Of a stretch of 64,000 bases of DNA, positions 9,264-18,908 are shown in pieces; the stretch's first letter is position 1; the number at the start of each line of letters is the position of its first letter. The translations under genes and the position numbers were made by a program. The stretch is taken from positions 94,723-158,722 of the forward strand of contig CAZOLI010000002.1 in NCBI GenBank assembly GCA_964580675.1, written 5' to 3'. This DNA is from CAZOLI01 sp964580675. GTDB lineage: Bacteria; Planctomycetota; MHYJ01; CAYXQY01. The notes beneath the pieces are model-generated. The model did no database searches. It saw only the letters and a list, made by a program, of their open reading frames with translations, and had not been told where the DNA came from.

Positions 9264-10004
9264 ATGGCTTCGGAAAAGCAAGAAAACACGGAGGAAAGTC
9301 CCTTCACGAACTTCGTGGTGGAGGATGCCGAAGAGAAAGCGGATGAAATACTCCGGAAAGCACGAAGTGAAGCCGAGGAAATTCTGGAGAACACCCGCGA
9401 TAAGGCGAAGGCCATTCGGGAGGAAGCGAAGAACGAGGGCTACGAAGAAGGCCACAGCAAAGGTTACGACGAAGGATATGAGGAGGGGTACCGGGAAGGA
9501 AAGCAGGAAGGGGAACGGGACGTTCGTGAGGAGATCAAAACATCGACGGAATCACTGAAATCAACGTTAAAGAAGATAACGGGGGAATTTGAATCCCGAG
9601 TGGAAGGCTTCGAACAGGCGGCACGCCGGGATTTGCTGGAACTTGCCCTGGAGGTTGCCGAAATCGTGACCAAAACAAGAGCGGAAAATAACCGGGACGT
9701 CCTCAAACAGAACCTGGAGAAAGCTCTTGATCTGGCTTCGATTTCGGAAAGCGTCACCATTTTTGTCCCTCGGGGATGCCGTGAGGAAATTGAGGAGTTT
9801 CTCCCCGACCTCAAAAGAACTTTTCAGGACCTTGATCACGTGGAAGTGGAGGAGGACGAAGATCTGGATCCGGGAGGGTGCCGGGTGGTGACGGAAAGTG
9901 GTCGTGTCGACGCCGACATCTCCACGCAGCTCGAAGAGATCAAAAAACAGCTTTTGAATGAACGTTGGGACGTACAGGAAGAAGAGGAAACTGGTGATGA
10001 ATAA
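9264..10004 (+). CDS. fliH: Flagellar assembly protein FliH
   Basis: ATG 9264 has ACGGAGGA 5 bases upstream and is preferred to a TTG at 9246; this gives 246 residues. The N-terminal half is a long acidic coiled coil with a Gly-repeat region (GYEEGHSKGYDEGYEEGYRE), the hallmark GxxxG array of FliH. The C-terminal half resembles the V-ATPase E-subunit-like domain that binds the FliI ATPase. FliH regulates FliI and docks it to the export gate and the rotor. It overlaps fliI by 8 bases. Confidence 0.93.
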   Translation: MASEKQENTEESPFTNFVVEDAEEKADEILRKARSEAEEILENTRDKAKAIREEAKNEGYEEGHSKGYDEGYEEGYREGKQEGERDVREEIKTSTESLKSTLKKITGEFESRVEGFEQAARRDLLELALEVAEIVTKTRAENNRDVLKQNLEKALDLASISESVTIFVPRGCREEIEEFLPDLKRTFQDLDHVEVEEDEDLDPGGCRVVTESGRVDADISTQLEEIKKQLLNERWDVQEEEETGDE

Positions 10005-11556
10005 CGAAAACACAAAAAAGCTTTTTCGGCGGGAACAGCGTCTGCTTAACGGCATGCGGCCCGAGAAAATTGAAGGGAGGGTCCGACGTATTGTGGGCCT
10101 TGTGATCGAAACGGAGGGCCTCTCGGTTCCCGTTGGAACGGTCTGTCGAATTCACGCGGATAACCGGACCGAGCCCCTTGAGGCGGAAGTGGTTGGGTTC
10201 CGGGAGGACACGGCACTTCTCATGCCGTTTAACGAACTGCAGGGCGTCCGGCGGAATGACCCCGTGGAAACGGTTCGTACGGTTCAGACGGTGGGCGTCG
10301 GACCGGAATTGCTCGGTCGGGTGGTGGACGCGCGGGGACGCCCCATCGACGACGAAGGGCCCCTGATGCCGTCCTCGAGAAATCCCGTCTACAGGGATTC
10401 CCCTCATCCTCTTCAGCGACCGAGAATTGATGATCCACTTTCCACGGGGGTGAAGTCAATTGATGGATTGCACACGATTGGCCGCGGTCAGCGAATTGGA
10501 CTGTTCTCCGGTAGCGGGGTCGGGAAGAGCGTCCTGCTCGGCATGATTGCCCGATATACGGAAGCCGACGTGAACGTCATTGCACTGGTTGGAGAACGGG
10601 GCCGGGAGGTTCGGGACTTCATTGAAAAGAATTTGTCGGAGGAAACGCTGGAGAAAACAGTTCTCGTTGTTTCCACCTCCGACGAGTCTCCTCTTAAGCG
10701 GGTCGAAGCCCCATTTACGGCCAGCGCCATAGCCGAATATTTCCGGGATCAGGGAAACGATGTGCTTCTCCTGATGGATAGCCTGACAAGAATGTGTTAC
10801 GCACAGCGGGAAATTGGTCTGTCTACGGGGGAACCACCGGCCACCAGAGGATATCCGCCGTCGGTTTTTGATCGGATGCCCAAGTTGCTTGAACGTGCCG
10901 GCACAAGTGAGAACGGTTCCATTACCGGTATTTACACCGTGCTCGTCGAAGCCGATGACATTGACGAGCCGGTGTCCGACACGGCCCGGAGCATTCTTGA
11001 TGGACACATCTGGCTTGAGCGGGAACTTGCGGAAAAAGGTCATTACCCCGCTGTGGATCCGGTCCAGAGCATATCTCGACTGATGATTGACGTTGCCTCC
11101 GAGGAGCAGATCGAGGCCGCGCAGACGGTGAAACGGCTGATTTCCACGTATCGTGAGGCCGAGGATCTGATCAACATCGGGGCATACGTGGAAGGATCGA
11201 ACCCGGAAATTGACGTCGCGGTTGAGTACATCGATCGGATCAATGAGTTTTTAACCCAGGAAATAGAGGAAGGTGTGCCCCTGGAGAACACGGTTGATCA
11301 GCTTGTGGAAATAGGTGGCCGGGCAAAGAAGGATCTGGAAAATCGATCGCGAGGAGCTGAAACCGCCGAAGCGGCGAAGGGAGGTCAGGATGCCGGTTCA
11401 GCCCGGAAAGAACAATCGGAGATGTCGGAATCGGAGCGGAGAGATCAAATGGAACAGGTAAACCGCGTACAGGAAGAACGGGATTCGGGGGGGACCGACG
11501 CTCGGACGTCCTCGTCTTCGTCGCCTTCCGGATTGCAGGGAGGTAACGCGTCATGA
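9997..11556 (+). CDS. fliI: Flagellar export ATPase FliI with a C-terminal extension
   Basis: From ATG 9997 the protein has 519 residues. It shows the F1-beta-like ATPase core: P-loop GLFSGSGVGKSVLLG, Walker B LLLMDSLTRMCYAQRE and the ATRGYPPSVF motif. FliI energises loading of export substrates with FliH and FliJ. The core ends near residue 445, and the remaining 70 or so residues are Ser/Glu/Gln/Arg-rich, low-complexity and not part of usual FliI proteins of about 440 residues. An upstream ATG at 9958 lies inside fliH and has no ribosome site. Confidence 0.96.
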   Translation: MNNENTKKLFRREQRLLNGMRPEKIEGRVRRIVGLVIETEGLSVPVGTVCRIHADNRTEPLEAEVVGFREDTALLMPFNELQGVRRNDPVETVRTVQTVGVGPELLGRVVDARGRPIDDEGPLMPSSRNPVYRDSPHPLQRPRIDDPLSTGVKSIDGLHTIGRGQRIGLFSGSGVGKSVLLGMIARYTEADVNVIALVGERGREVRDFIEKNLSEETLEKTVLVVSTSDESPLKRVEAPFTASAIAEYFRDQGNDVLLLMDSLTRMCYAQREIGLSTGEPPATRGYPPSVFDRMPKLLERAGTSENGSITGIYTVLVEADDIDEPVSDTARSILDGHIWLERELAEKGHYPAVDPVQSISRLMIDVASEEQIEAAQTVKRLISTYREAEDLINIGAYVEGSNPEIDVAVEYIDRINEFLTQEIEEGVPLENTVDQLVEIGGRAKKDLENRSRGAETAEAAKGGQDAGSARKEQSEMSESERRDQMEQVNRVQEERDSGGTDARTSSSSSPSGLQGGNAS

Positions 11557-12014
11557 AAAGATTCTCGTTCCAGTTTGAAACCGTCCTCCAGGTCCGTGAG
11601 CAGGAAGAGCAGAAGAAGCAGTCCGAACTGGCCGAGCACGAAAGTGAATTGAAGGAACTTGAGGAACAGATTGAGGACCTCCGGGGAGCGTACCGGAAGG
11701 CACAGGAGGAAATGAGAAAGCTCCAATCCGGATCGATTTCAGTAGAATATATTCGAATCGTGAAGAATCGGCTCAATGGACTGACGAATGAAATGTCCAA
11801 AAAAATGGAGTTGTACAAAGAAAAACGCAGGAAGGTGGAGGAAGTTCGTCGTGAACTCGTGGAGGCGTCGAGGAGAAAGCGCGCGATGGAAATTCTGAAA
11901 GAACAGGAATGGGAGGAATACCTGGAGGAGTATCGGAAGGAGGAGCAGAAGTTCCTCGACGACGTAAACAGTAGCAGACAGGCAATAGAAAACGAGGAAC
12001 CATTAAATCGATGA
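11553..12014 (+). CDS. fliJ: Flagellar export chaperone FliJ
   Basis: 153 residues starting FSFQFETVLQVREQEEQKKQ, the typical FliJ N-terminus, followed by a two-helix coiled coil. FliJ forms the stalk of the export ATPase and escorts chaperones. The start overlaps the fliI stop (ATGA) and its own stop overlaps the next start in the same way, so the three genes are translationally coupled. Confidence 0.9.
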   Translation: MKRFSFQFETVLQVREQEEQKKQSELAEHESELKELEEQIEDLRGAYRKAQEEMRKLQSGSISVEYIRIVKNRLNGLTNEMSKKMELYKEKRRKVEEVRRELVEASRRKRAMEILKEQEWEEYLEEYRKEEQKFLDDVNSSRQAIENEEPLNR

Positions 12015-12712
12015 TCAAAAACCTAAAAAATTGGGCCGGCAAAATATGGAATGGTTACACCTTTGTGGCCGGGATTGGACTGCTCATTTTGATGGTCTCG
12101 CTCCTGTATCTCTTTCTGCAGGGACCGTTGAACACCGGAAACGTTCAGGAGGCAATACAGGTCCTGTCCGGTCGGAAAGAGGCGGGCAAGGACGTCCGGA
12201 AAGTCAAAATTCCGGAGGGACGATACGCTGAAATGACCAGGGAGAGTTTGCTGAAACAGAAAGAGAAGCTTGATAAACGGAAGAAACGGCTGGATCGAAA
12301 GGAACGCGTGATTGAAAACCGTCTCGCGGAACTGGAGGAACGCGAACGGGCACTCGATGATCGCCAGCAAGAAATAAAGACCGAAAAAGAGGAATTTGAG
12401 AAAGAAAAGAAAAGGTGGATGGCCCGTCTGGAGGAAGAAAACATTCAGCAAATCGTGTCTGCCGTAAGCGAACAGACCTCCCGGCGTGGTAATCCGCAAC
12501 AGGCGCTTTCACTAATTGACCAGTACATACGCGCAAACAAAAAGGACGAGGAACCAAACTACCAGGTGGCTTACCAGATCGTAAAAGCACTGAAAAAGGA
12601 AAAACGGATTCAATTGCTGAACGTGCTTTCGGAAAGTGATCGAGAAGAATTGAGAAACGAACTCCTGAAACGTTTTGGACCGGTTGACGAGGAGAAAATG
12701 TCAAATCAATAG
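12011..12712 (+). CDS. MotE/YlxF-like membrane coiled-coil protein
   Basis: 233 residues: one membrane helix near residues 17-39, a basic-acidic coiled coil near 75-145, and a C-terminal helical domain (PNYQVAYQIVKALKKEKRIQ) resembling the MgtE-N-like part of MotE proteins. It occupies the position of ylxF between fliJ and fliK in the Bacillus-type gene order. MotE proteins stabilise stators or the basal disk in the periplasm. The family call is from architecture and position rather than from a diagnostic motif. Confidence 0.7.
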   Translation: MIKNLKNWAGKIWNGYTFVAGIGLLILMVSLLYLFLQGPLNTGNVQEAIQVLSGRKEAGKDVRKVKIPEGRYAEMTRESLLKQKEKLDKRKKRLDRKERVIENRLAELEERERALDDRQQEIKTEKEEFEKEKKRWMARLEEENIQQIVSAVSEQTSRRGNPQQALSLIDQYIRANKKDEEPNYQVAYQIVKALKKEKRIQLLNVLSESDREELRNELLKRFGPVDEEKMSNQ

Positions 12713-12825
12713 AAGGGAGTAATTCTTAACATAAGCACGACCCCGCTGCCGAAGTCGGGTCTCCGGAGAGGAAAGAGAGGAACAGAGAACGTTTTTTGAG
12801 CGACTTCGGTTTTAAGGAGACCGTG

Positions 12826-15021
12826 ATGTTTGACATCGGCAGTGATTTTCAGGTAGACCATTCCGTCCTTTCCCCTTCTGAACGAAGCGGATCATCATCG
12901 CAGGGCGAAGGTGTCACTATACAGTTTCCACTGGTTCTCAACGAGGCGCTGGAAGCCCGCCGGGAACAGTCGAATAGAGGCGATTATGCAGGTCCTTTGG
13001 GTGATGGAACCTCCGGTGGGTCCGGCCGGGAGGATATGGCGTCTTCGGAACGAGACCGGACCGGCGGTTCGTCCGGGCAGGATGGGGACCGTTCTTCTCG
13101 TGTGGACCGGCGTTCGCGGACATCCGCCAATCGTCACTCGGCGGAACGGGGGTCGGATGGTCGCAGACAGTCCGGAACGGACAATCCCTCCTCCGATTCT
13201 CGAAAGGCATCCGGCAGGACGGATGAGGGATCCGGGACCGATCGATCGTCGAAAAAGCAGGAAACCGGCGGTGAACAGAACACAGATCAAGCGGAGGATG
13301 CCGAAAAGGGAACGGAGAAGTCCGGGAAGAAGGGTGAGAAAAAATCGTCGGATTCCGGCAACGAAAAGCGTTCCGGAAGCTCCCGGTCGGAGGGAACGTC
13401 GGAAAAGAGAAACGAAACCTCGTCGGAATCTGCCGAAGAGAAAAAATCTGCCGGGAAAGAGGAGGAGAAGGGGACGAAAAAGAAGGCCGATAAGACCAAA
13501 AAAGAACAGAAGAGGGGGGAGAAATCGATAAAGAACGGAAAGCAATCCCCGTCGTCTGCGCCTGCTGAAAAGACGGAAAAGGAAGCGTCGAAGAAGATAG
13601 CGAAGGAAACGTCGAAGAAGGTAGCGAAGAAGACGGGGAAGAAGGCGGCGGCAGAGAATAATTCCACCGGGGAACAGAAGAACGCCGAAAAAACGGCCCC
13701 GGCCGATTCGAAAAAGGCTCGGTCCGTTGAGAAAAAATCCGGTAAGAAAGGTTCAGAGGGGAAGAAAGGGGATTCCGCCGGGAAAAAACAACCCCCGGAG
13801 ACAAAGAAGGACACCGTTGAACAGACGAAAAGACGCTCCGGCAAAGAGGAAGGACAGAAGAAGACCGATGGAAAAAAACCGGGGACCCGCTCCTCGTCAA
13901 CGTCGAAATCCACTTCAGGAAGCACCTCCGGAGAGACCGATGAGTCCAGGGGGTCAACCAGAGGCCAGAAAGCAAGCGGCGAGAACGGGAAAAGCAACCC
14001 ATCAAAACCTGAATCGTCAGGGGAACGGAAGGGGGCAAAATCATCCGGATCCGGCAAATCGGGCACGGACGGGTCGGCGAAGTCCGATTCTGAAACTTCG
14101 AAAGGCCGTTCACGGCAGGTACGGAACGATAACACCAGAAGCATGAACCGGGATCGTCAATCCGGTTCACGAAAAACATCCGGTGAGAAGACCACACCAA
14201 CCCGAGCCGAAAAGTCCTCGACCCCGAAGGACAGTCCGTCAGGTGATGGGAAGCTTCCGACCGGAGAGCAATCGTCCAGCACGAAAAGTACCTCGAATTC
14301 GAAGAGCACCGGGAAGGGTTTGCCCCGGTTGATGGAGAAGTTAAACGCAAAGTTGTCACGAATGAAATCAGGAGGGAGCGGAGGGGAATCCGGGGGAGAT
14401 GCCGGATCGGGTTCCATGACCGGAAACGGAACCAACACGGGATCCTCCGGAACGGGAACCGGTCTATCCGGTGCACTAAATTCGTCTGGTTCGGAGGGGA
14501 AAAGTGCGGGAAGCGTGCAGTCCGGTCAATCAAACGGCTTTTCGGGAGCCCTGGAAAACATTCGGGAGGTGTCAAAATCCCGCCGAAACCAACTCTTTCG
14601 TCAGGTAGCCGAGAAAACCCGGGCCAGGCTGAATCAGGGAGAGAACCGTCTGCGAATGAAGCTGGAACCGCCCCACCTCGGCAAAATGGACATGGAACTG
14701 ACCGTAAAAGACGGCTCGTTGAAGGCACAGATAAAGGTGGATAATAACGCAGCGAGAAACTTGCTGCAGCAGAACCTGACCGAACTGGAAGAGTCTCTAC
14801 AGGAGGAGAACGTCGACGTGGATGAGTTTAACGTTGGTGTTGGTGACGAATCCGGAGACGACCAGGGAATGTTTTTTGACGAAGATGAGGACCGGGGAAC
14901 CCGTTCGCCCGACGAACGGGGAGACGGGGTCCGTGGAGTGAACGGTCCGGTCCAGCAGGGACAAAACGGGAGGGGATCTCTTGAACTCGACACGAACTCG
15001 AACATTGATCTTTTGGCATGA
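12826..15021 (+). CDS. fliK: Flagellar hook-length control protein FliK, with very long low-complexity region
   Basis: ATG 12826 has AAGGAG 7 bases upstream and is chosen over TTG 12796, giving 731 residues. The C-terminal 110 residues hold the Flg_hook domain with RLRMKLEPPHLGKMDMELTV and the following helix (LLQQNLTELEESLQEE). FliK measures hook length and switches export specificity through FlhB. Residues about 60-600 are almost only Ser, Lys, Glu, Gly, Thr and Arg, an unusually long ruler-like disordered region. This composition produces long spurious frames on both strands. Confidence 0.9.
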   Translation: MFDIGSDFQVDHSVLSPSERSGSSSQGEGVTIQFPLVLNEALEARREQSNRGDYAGPLGDGTSGGSGREDMASSERDRTGGSSGQDGDRSSRVDRRSRTSANRHSAERGSDGRRQSGTDNPSSDSRKASGRTDEGSGTDRSSKKQETGGEQNTDQAEDAEKGTEKSGKKGEKKSSDSGNEKRSGSSRSEGTSEKRNETSSESAEEKKSAGKEEEKGTKKKADKTKKEQKRGEKSIKNGKQSPSSAPAEKTEKEASKKIAKETSKKVAKKTGKKAAAENNSTGEQKNAEKTAPADSKKARSVEKKSGKKGSEGKKGDSAGKKQPPETKKDTVEQTKRRSGKEEGQKKTDGKKPGTRSSSTSKSTSGSTSGETDESRGSTRGQKASGENGKSNPSKPESSGERKGAKSSGSGKSGTDGSAKSDSETSKGRSRQVRNDNTRSMNRDRQSGSRKTSGEKTTPTRAEKSSTPKDSPSGDGKLPTGEQSSSTKSTSNSKSTGKGLPRLMEKLNAKLSRMKSGGSGGESGGDAGSGSMTGNGTNTGSSGTGTGLSGALNSSGSEGKSAGSVQSGQSNGFSGALENIREVSKSRRNQLFRQVAEKTRARLNQGENRLRMKLEPPHLGKMDMELTVKDGSLKAQIKVDNNAARNLLQQNLTELEESLQEENVDVDEFNVGVGDESGDDQGMFFDEDEDRGTRSPDERGDGVRGVNGPVQQGQNGRGSLELDTNSNIDLLA

Positions 15022-15041
15022 ATTCAACCAGGAGGTAACCA

Positions 15042-15452
15042 ATGGCAGAAATAACCGGAGCAGCATCCGCCACCAATTCGGGAGGCGGGGAACGAACGGC
15101 CGGAAGTCCGGCCGAGCTATCGAGGGAGGAGTTTATGAAAATTCTCACCTCACAGCTTCAGAACCAGAATCCGATGGACCCTCTCAAGCAAAATGAGTTC
15201 ATGGGACAGCTGACGAGCATGCAGAATCTGGAGGTGCTCAATAAATTGAGCAACGTGGTTGATCAGATGCGGAGTTTTCAAAAACTTTCCTCGGCGGGAA
15301 ATTTCATCGACAAAACCGTGGAGGGCATGACGGAAGACGGACAGGAGGTGAAGGGAACGGTGGAGAAGGTCAGCACCGAGGGATCGGATGTGTTTCTCCA
15401 CGTCGGTTCCTTCAAGGTTCCCGTGGATAACGTGCAGTCCATATCGTCCTGA
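15042..15452 (+). CDS. flgD: Flagellar hook capping protein FlgD (short form)
   Basis: 136 residues with a CAGGAGGTAA ribosome site. The conserved N-terminal FlgD segment is clear: REEFMKILTSQLQNQNPMDP then NEFMGQLTSMQNLE. FlgD caps the growing hook. At about 136 residues it resembles the short FlgD (YlxG) of Bacillus, lacking the larger Tudor/FnIII C-terminal half of enterobacterial FlgD; the last 45 residues form a small beta domain. It lies between fliK and flgE as in Firmicutes. Confidence 0.93.
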   Translation: MAEITGAASATNSGGGERTAGSPAELSREEFMKILTSQLQNQNPMDPLKQNEFMGQLTSMQNLEVLNKLSNVVDQMRSFQKLSSAGNFIDKTVEGMTEDGQEVKGTVEKVSTEGSDVFLHVGSFKVPVDNVQSISS

Positions 15453-15509
15453 GTTTCATAATCCAGTATTTATATGTATTTCATTCATCACATTTGCAGG
15501 AGGTAAACG

Positions 15510-17630
15510 ATGGCACTCATACGAGCGCTGAACTCGTCGATTTCCGGATTGGACGCCACAAGTGACCGGATGGATCAGATCGGGGACAATCTGGCCAATT
15601 CCAACACCCCCGCTTTCAAGGCCAAACGAACCAGTTTTCAGACCATATTGAGTCAGACAAAGGCCTTTGGTACGGCGCCCCAGGGGGAGTTCGGGGGAAC
15701 GAACCCGAATCAGGTTGGTCTCGGAACTCAGGTTTCGGAGATCAGCAAAAACTTCGAACAGGGAGCCCTGAAAACCACCGGTCGCCGGTCGGACGTGGCG
15801 ATTGAAGGCGATGGTTTCTTCGTTACCGAAGGAACAAACGGAGAACGGGAGTTCACCCGGGATGGGACCTTCGGTTTGAACCGAAACAAGGTGCTCACCG
15901 ATCCCGCCACCGGTCGAAAGGTTCTGGGATTGAACGCCGATCTGGAGACGTTTTCCCTTCCCACCGGCGGGACACTGGAACCGATTAAGATTCCACTCGG
16001 CAACCTGAAAATCGCGAGACAGACCCGGAATGTTTCGTTTGACGGCAACCTGAACTTTGATGGGGATCTGGCCAATTCCGGGGCCCAGCTGGAAAGCACG
16101 GAAACCTTCCTGGATGCAGGTGGTGGCGCCCCGTCACTGACCACAGATCTGGCCGATCTTCAGAAGGTGACACCGACAGGACCGGTGGATCTCGGCATTA
16201 GTAATGGCGATGTGATTCGAATAAAAGCCGAGAAGGGTGACCGAAACATTCCCGAGAAGACGTTTATCGTGGATGATGAGCCGACTCAGGGGGTGGATGG
16301 TTTTGGTACCACCGTGGATGATTTTCTGGATTTCCTGGAAGGTTCTCTCGGAATTTCCCACAGTGGGGACAACACCGCGGTAAACACGGATGCGTACTCC
16401 TCCAATATCCTCAAGGATACGGTGGATTCAGCGGACACCTTTACGCTTGGAGCATCCGATACGTATGATACTTCCGGACGGGGTACTCCCGTTAACTGGG
16501 AGGCCCGGGGTGTTGAAGTTGGCGATTACTTCCGGGTTCTGACCGGTGACGGCGCCGGGCAGAACGTGCAGATTTCAGATCTCGTGGACAATTCGGGGGA
16601 CGGCAACCCCGATACACTCGTGTTTGAGGGAGAAGGCCTCGATGATACGCTTCCTCTCCCCTCCGCCGACGACCAGTTTGCCATTAACAGTGCCTCCAGG
16701 GTTGCGCTGGGAACCGACGGCGGCAGCAACAATTCCAACCTCCTTGAGGATCGGAACGTTACCGACGGCAAGTTCGCCGTGTTTTCGAATGCCGGCGAGC
16801 AAAACGCCATCCAGAATCTGAGGATTAGTGAGAAGGATGGTGATTTGTTGACCACCTTTAATGAAGTGGAAGAAGCCAGTGGGGAATCGGCGATCGTCAA
16901 CACAACCATGTTTGACTCCCGGGGAAAACCACACAAAGTGGAAATTACGTACACAAAAGTCGCCGAGTCCAACCGGGGAACCAAGTGGCGGTGGATCGCC
17001 GAGGCAGAGGATCAGGTCGGGGAAATCGAACCGGCGCAGCCGGGTACACCCGATACGGATTCCTTCGTCGACGACCGAGTTGTTGGGACGGGATTCATTA
17101 ACTTTGATCCCGACGGGAGTTTCCAGAAGGAAAACCCGAAACCCAACATCTCCATTGACCTTTCCAACACGGGTGCCGAGTCCCCGATGGTTGCCACGCT
17201 GAACCACGATAACCTGACGGCCCTCTCGAACTTCGAATCCGAAGTCGAACTGGCCAACCAGGATGGGTTTGAACAGGGAGTCCTGAACGATTTCTCGGTG
17301 GGAAATGACGGTACGATAACCGGCCAGTTCGACAATGGTTTAACCCGCCCGATTGCGAGGTTGCAGCTGGCCCGGTTCGCCAACAACAACGGCTTAAACG
17401 ATGCCGGTGGGAATGCGGTGGTGCCCGGACCCAACTCCGGTGATCCCGTGATTGGTAATCCCGGGGAATTTGGCCGGGGAACGGTTCGTGGCGGTGCCAT
17501 CGAGGAATCAAACGTGGACGTCGCCGAGCAGTTCACCAACATGATTGTGAACCAGCGGGCGTTCCAGGCCAATTCCCGCGCCATTCAGACCTCCGATCAG
17601 ATGCTTCAGGAGGTGGTGAATATCCGGTAA
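15510..17630 (+). CDS. flgE: Flagellar hook protein FlgE (large)
   Basis: 706 residues behind a strong GCAGGAGGTAAACG ribosome site. The N-terminus has the hook/rod motif (MDQIGDNLANSNTPAFKAKR) and the C-terminus VDVAEQFTNMIVNQRAFQAN with a final amphipathic helix. Between them lies a long variable surface region, so it is much larger than the roughly 400-residue enterobacterial hook protein. Repeated DTFTLG- and GDGN-type beta-rich segments suggest inserted outer domains. Hook subunits polymerise outside the cell under the FlgD cap. Confidence 0.96.
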   Translation: MALIRALNSSISGLDATSDRMDQIGDNLANSNTPAFKAKRTSFQTILSQTKAFGTAPQGEFGGTNPNQVGLGTQVSEISKNFEQGALKTTGRRSDVAIEGDGFFVTEGTNGEREFTRDGTFGLNRNKVLTDPATGRKVLGLNADLETFSLPTGGTLEPIKIPLGNLKIARQTRNVSFDGNLNFDGDLANSGAQLESTETFLDAGGGAPSLTTDLADLQKVTPTGPVDLGISNGDVIRIKAEKGDRNIPEKTFIVDDEPTQGVDGFGTTVDDFLDFLEGSLGISHSGDNTAVNTDAYSSNILKDTVDSADTFTLGASDTYDTSGRGTPVNWEARGVEVGDYFRVLTGDGAGQNVQISDLVDNSGDGNPDTLVFEGEGLDDTLPLPSADDQFAINSASRVALGTDGGSNNSNLLEDRNVTDGKFAVFSNAGEQNAIQNLRISEKDGDLLTTFNEVEEASGESAIVNTTMFDSRGKPHKVEITYTKVAESNRGTKWRWIAEAEDQVGEIEPAQPGTPDTDSFVDDRVVGTGFINFDPDGSFQKENPKPNISIDLSNTGAESPMVATLNHDNLTALSNFESEVELANQDGFEQGVLNDFSVGNDGTITGQFDNGLTRPIARLQLARFANNNGLNDAGGNAVVPGPNSGDPVIGNPGEFGRGTVRGGAIEESNVDVAEQFTNMIVNQRAFQANSRAIQTSDQMLQEVVNIR

Positions 17631-17864
17631 ATTCCCGAACGTTCTTTGATCCGGGTTTCCAAATTCCTTTATTTCCCCCGGTCCGTGGCGTAAAATAAGG
17701 TGAAGGGGTTGCCTTCCGGGCCCCCCGAACGCCCTGTTGAAAATCATCTACACGGATTCTTTCCGGAATTCTGTGGAATTGGCACCGCCGTTTTACCAAT
17801 CCAGATCAGTCGGATCCACGGGCCGGGATCTTGACTTCATCGCAATCCTGGTCGATATAACCAC

Positions 17865-18056
17865 ATGATATGGCTAAAGCGTTTGAACGGCGAAAAATTT
17901 GTCCTCAACGCCGAATTGATTCAGTACATCGAAGAAACCCCCGACACGGTTATTACCCTTGTAAACGGGGAAAAGGTCGTGGTGAAGGAAAGTGTTGAGG
18001 AAGTGGTTGAGAAGGCCATAAGTTATGGCCGTTCGATTCGAAATTTTCCTGTGTGA
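17865..18056 (+). CDS. flbD: FlbD/SwrD family flagellar protein
   Basis: 63 residues beginning MIWLKRLNGEKFVLNAELIQ, the highly conserved FlbD start, with TLVNGEKVVVKESVEEVVEK after it. The SwrD homologue of Bacillus raises motor power, probably through the stator. It lies directly upstream of motA, in agreement with that role. A 234-base gap precedes it with no good promoter, and there is no clear ribosome site before ATG 17865. Confidence 0.92.
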   Translation: MIWLKRLNGEKFVLNAELIQYIEETPDTVITLVNGEKVVVKESVEEVVEKAISYGRSIRNFPV

Positions 18057-18071
18057 TTGATGGATCTCTGA

Positions 18072-18842
18072 ATGTTTGACCTGACAACAATATTCGGCCT
18101 GTTGCTTGGTTTTGTTCTGTTTGGCCTGGCCGGCTTCGTGAAGTCAGGTGGAAACCTGTTCCTGTTTCTTGACCCGGCCGCCGTCGCGATTACCTTTGGT
18201 GGTGCTATTTCCGGATTGATTATCCATTATCCACTTCGAGATCTGCTGCAGATACCTTCCGTTATAAAACAGGCGTTCGTTACGCGTTCGTACAACCCGG
18301 AGGAGTTAATTGAGGAACTGACCGGTTACGCCGATATCGCACGTCGTGACGGAATACTGGCGCTTGAAGGGGTGATTGACGACGTGGACGATGATTTTCT
18401 GGTCCGGGGGATTCGCCTGGCTGTTGATGGAACCGATCCGGATCTGATTGAATCAATGATGAAAACGGAGTTAAACAAACTCATGGAACGGCATCAGAAG
18501 GGCATTCAGGTGTTTGAATCCCTGACCCTCTTCCTGCCCTCCTTCGGTATGGTGGGGACGGTGATGGGACTTATTGTGATGCTGCAGCAAATGGATGACC
18601 CGGATTCCATCGGTCAGGGCATGGCTCTTGCTTTGATGACAACCTTTTACGGTGCGTTTTCGGGGTATCTTATTGCCAAGCCGATTGCCGAAAAATTAAA
18701 AATTCGATCCGACCGGGAGGTGCTCGTCAAGGACATGATTATCGAAGGCATCATGTCCATCCAGTCGGGTGATAATCCACGTGTCGTTCGTCAAAAATTA
18801 ATGATTTATCTGAAGCCCGAAGAACGAGGAGAGGTCACGTAA
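18072..18842 (+). CDS. motA: Flagellar stator protein MotA
   Basis: 256 residues with four membrane helices (about 1-25, 32-52, 150-170, 180-203). The cytoplasmic loop carries the charged region that contacts FliG, and the third helix reads LPSFGMVGTVMGLIVMLQQM, the MotA/TolQ/ExbB signature. MotA pairs with MotB as the ion channel that drives rotation. It begins 15 bases after flbD. Confidence 0.95.
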   Translation: MFDLTTIFGLLLGFVLFGLAGFVKSGGNLFLFLDPAAVAITFGGAISGLIIHYPLRDLLQIPSVIKQAFVTRSYNPEELIEELTGYADIARRDGILALEGVIDDVDDDFLVRGIRLAVDGTDPDLIESMMKTELNKLMERHQKGIQVFESLTLFLPSFGMVGTVMGLIVMLQQMDDPDSIGQGMALALMTTFYGAFSGYLIAKPIAEKLKIRSDREVLVKDMIIEGIMSIQSGDNPRVVRQKLMIYLKPEERGEVT

Positions 18843-18908
18843 TCAGGAGAATGGGTTCCGTACCGGAGCCCGGTCGCCTCTTTCGAATGAAATGCCAGAA
18901 AAATAGAG

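Noticed and set aside
12938..14728. Long open frame of nearly 600 codons on the - strand within fliK
   Set aside because: It arises from the Ser/Lys/Glu codon bias of fliK; its translation is Arg/Ser/Pro-rich with no domain, and fliK has a ribosome site and a recognised C-terminal domain.
17780..17796. TGGCAC-N5-TTTT before flbD as a second sigma-54 promoter
   Set aside because: The -24 element is perfect but the nearly invariant GC of the -12 element is replaced by TT.
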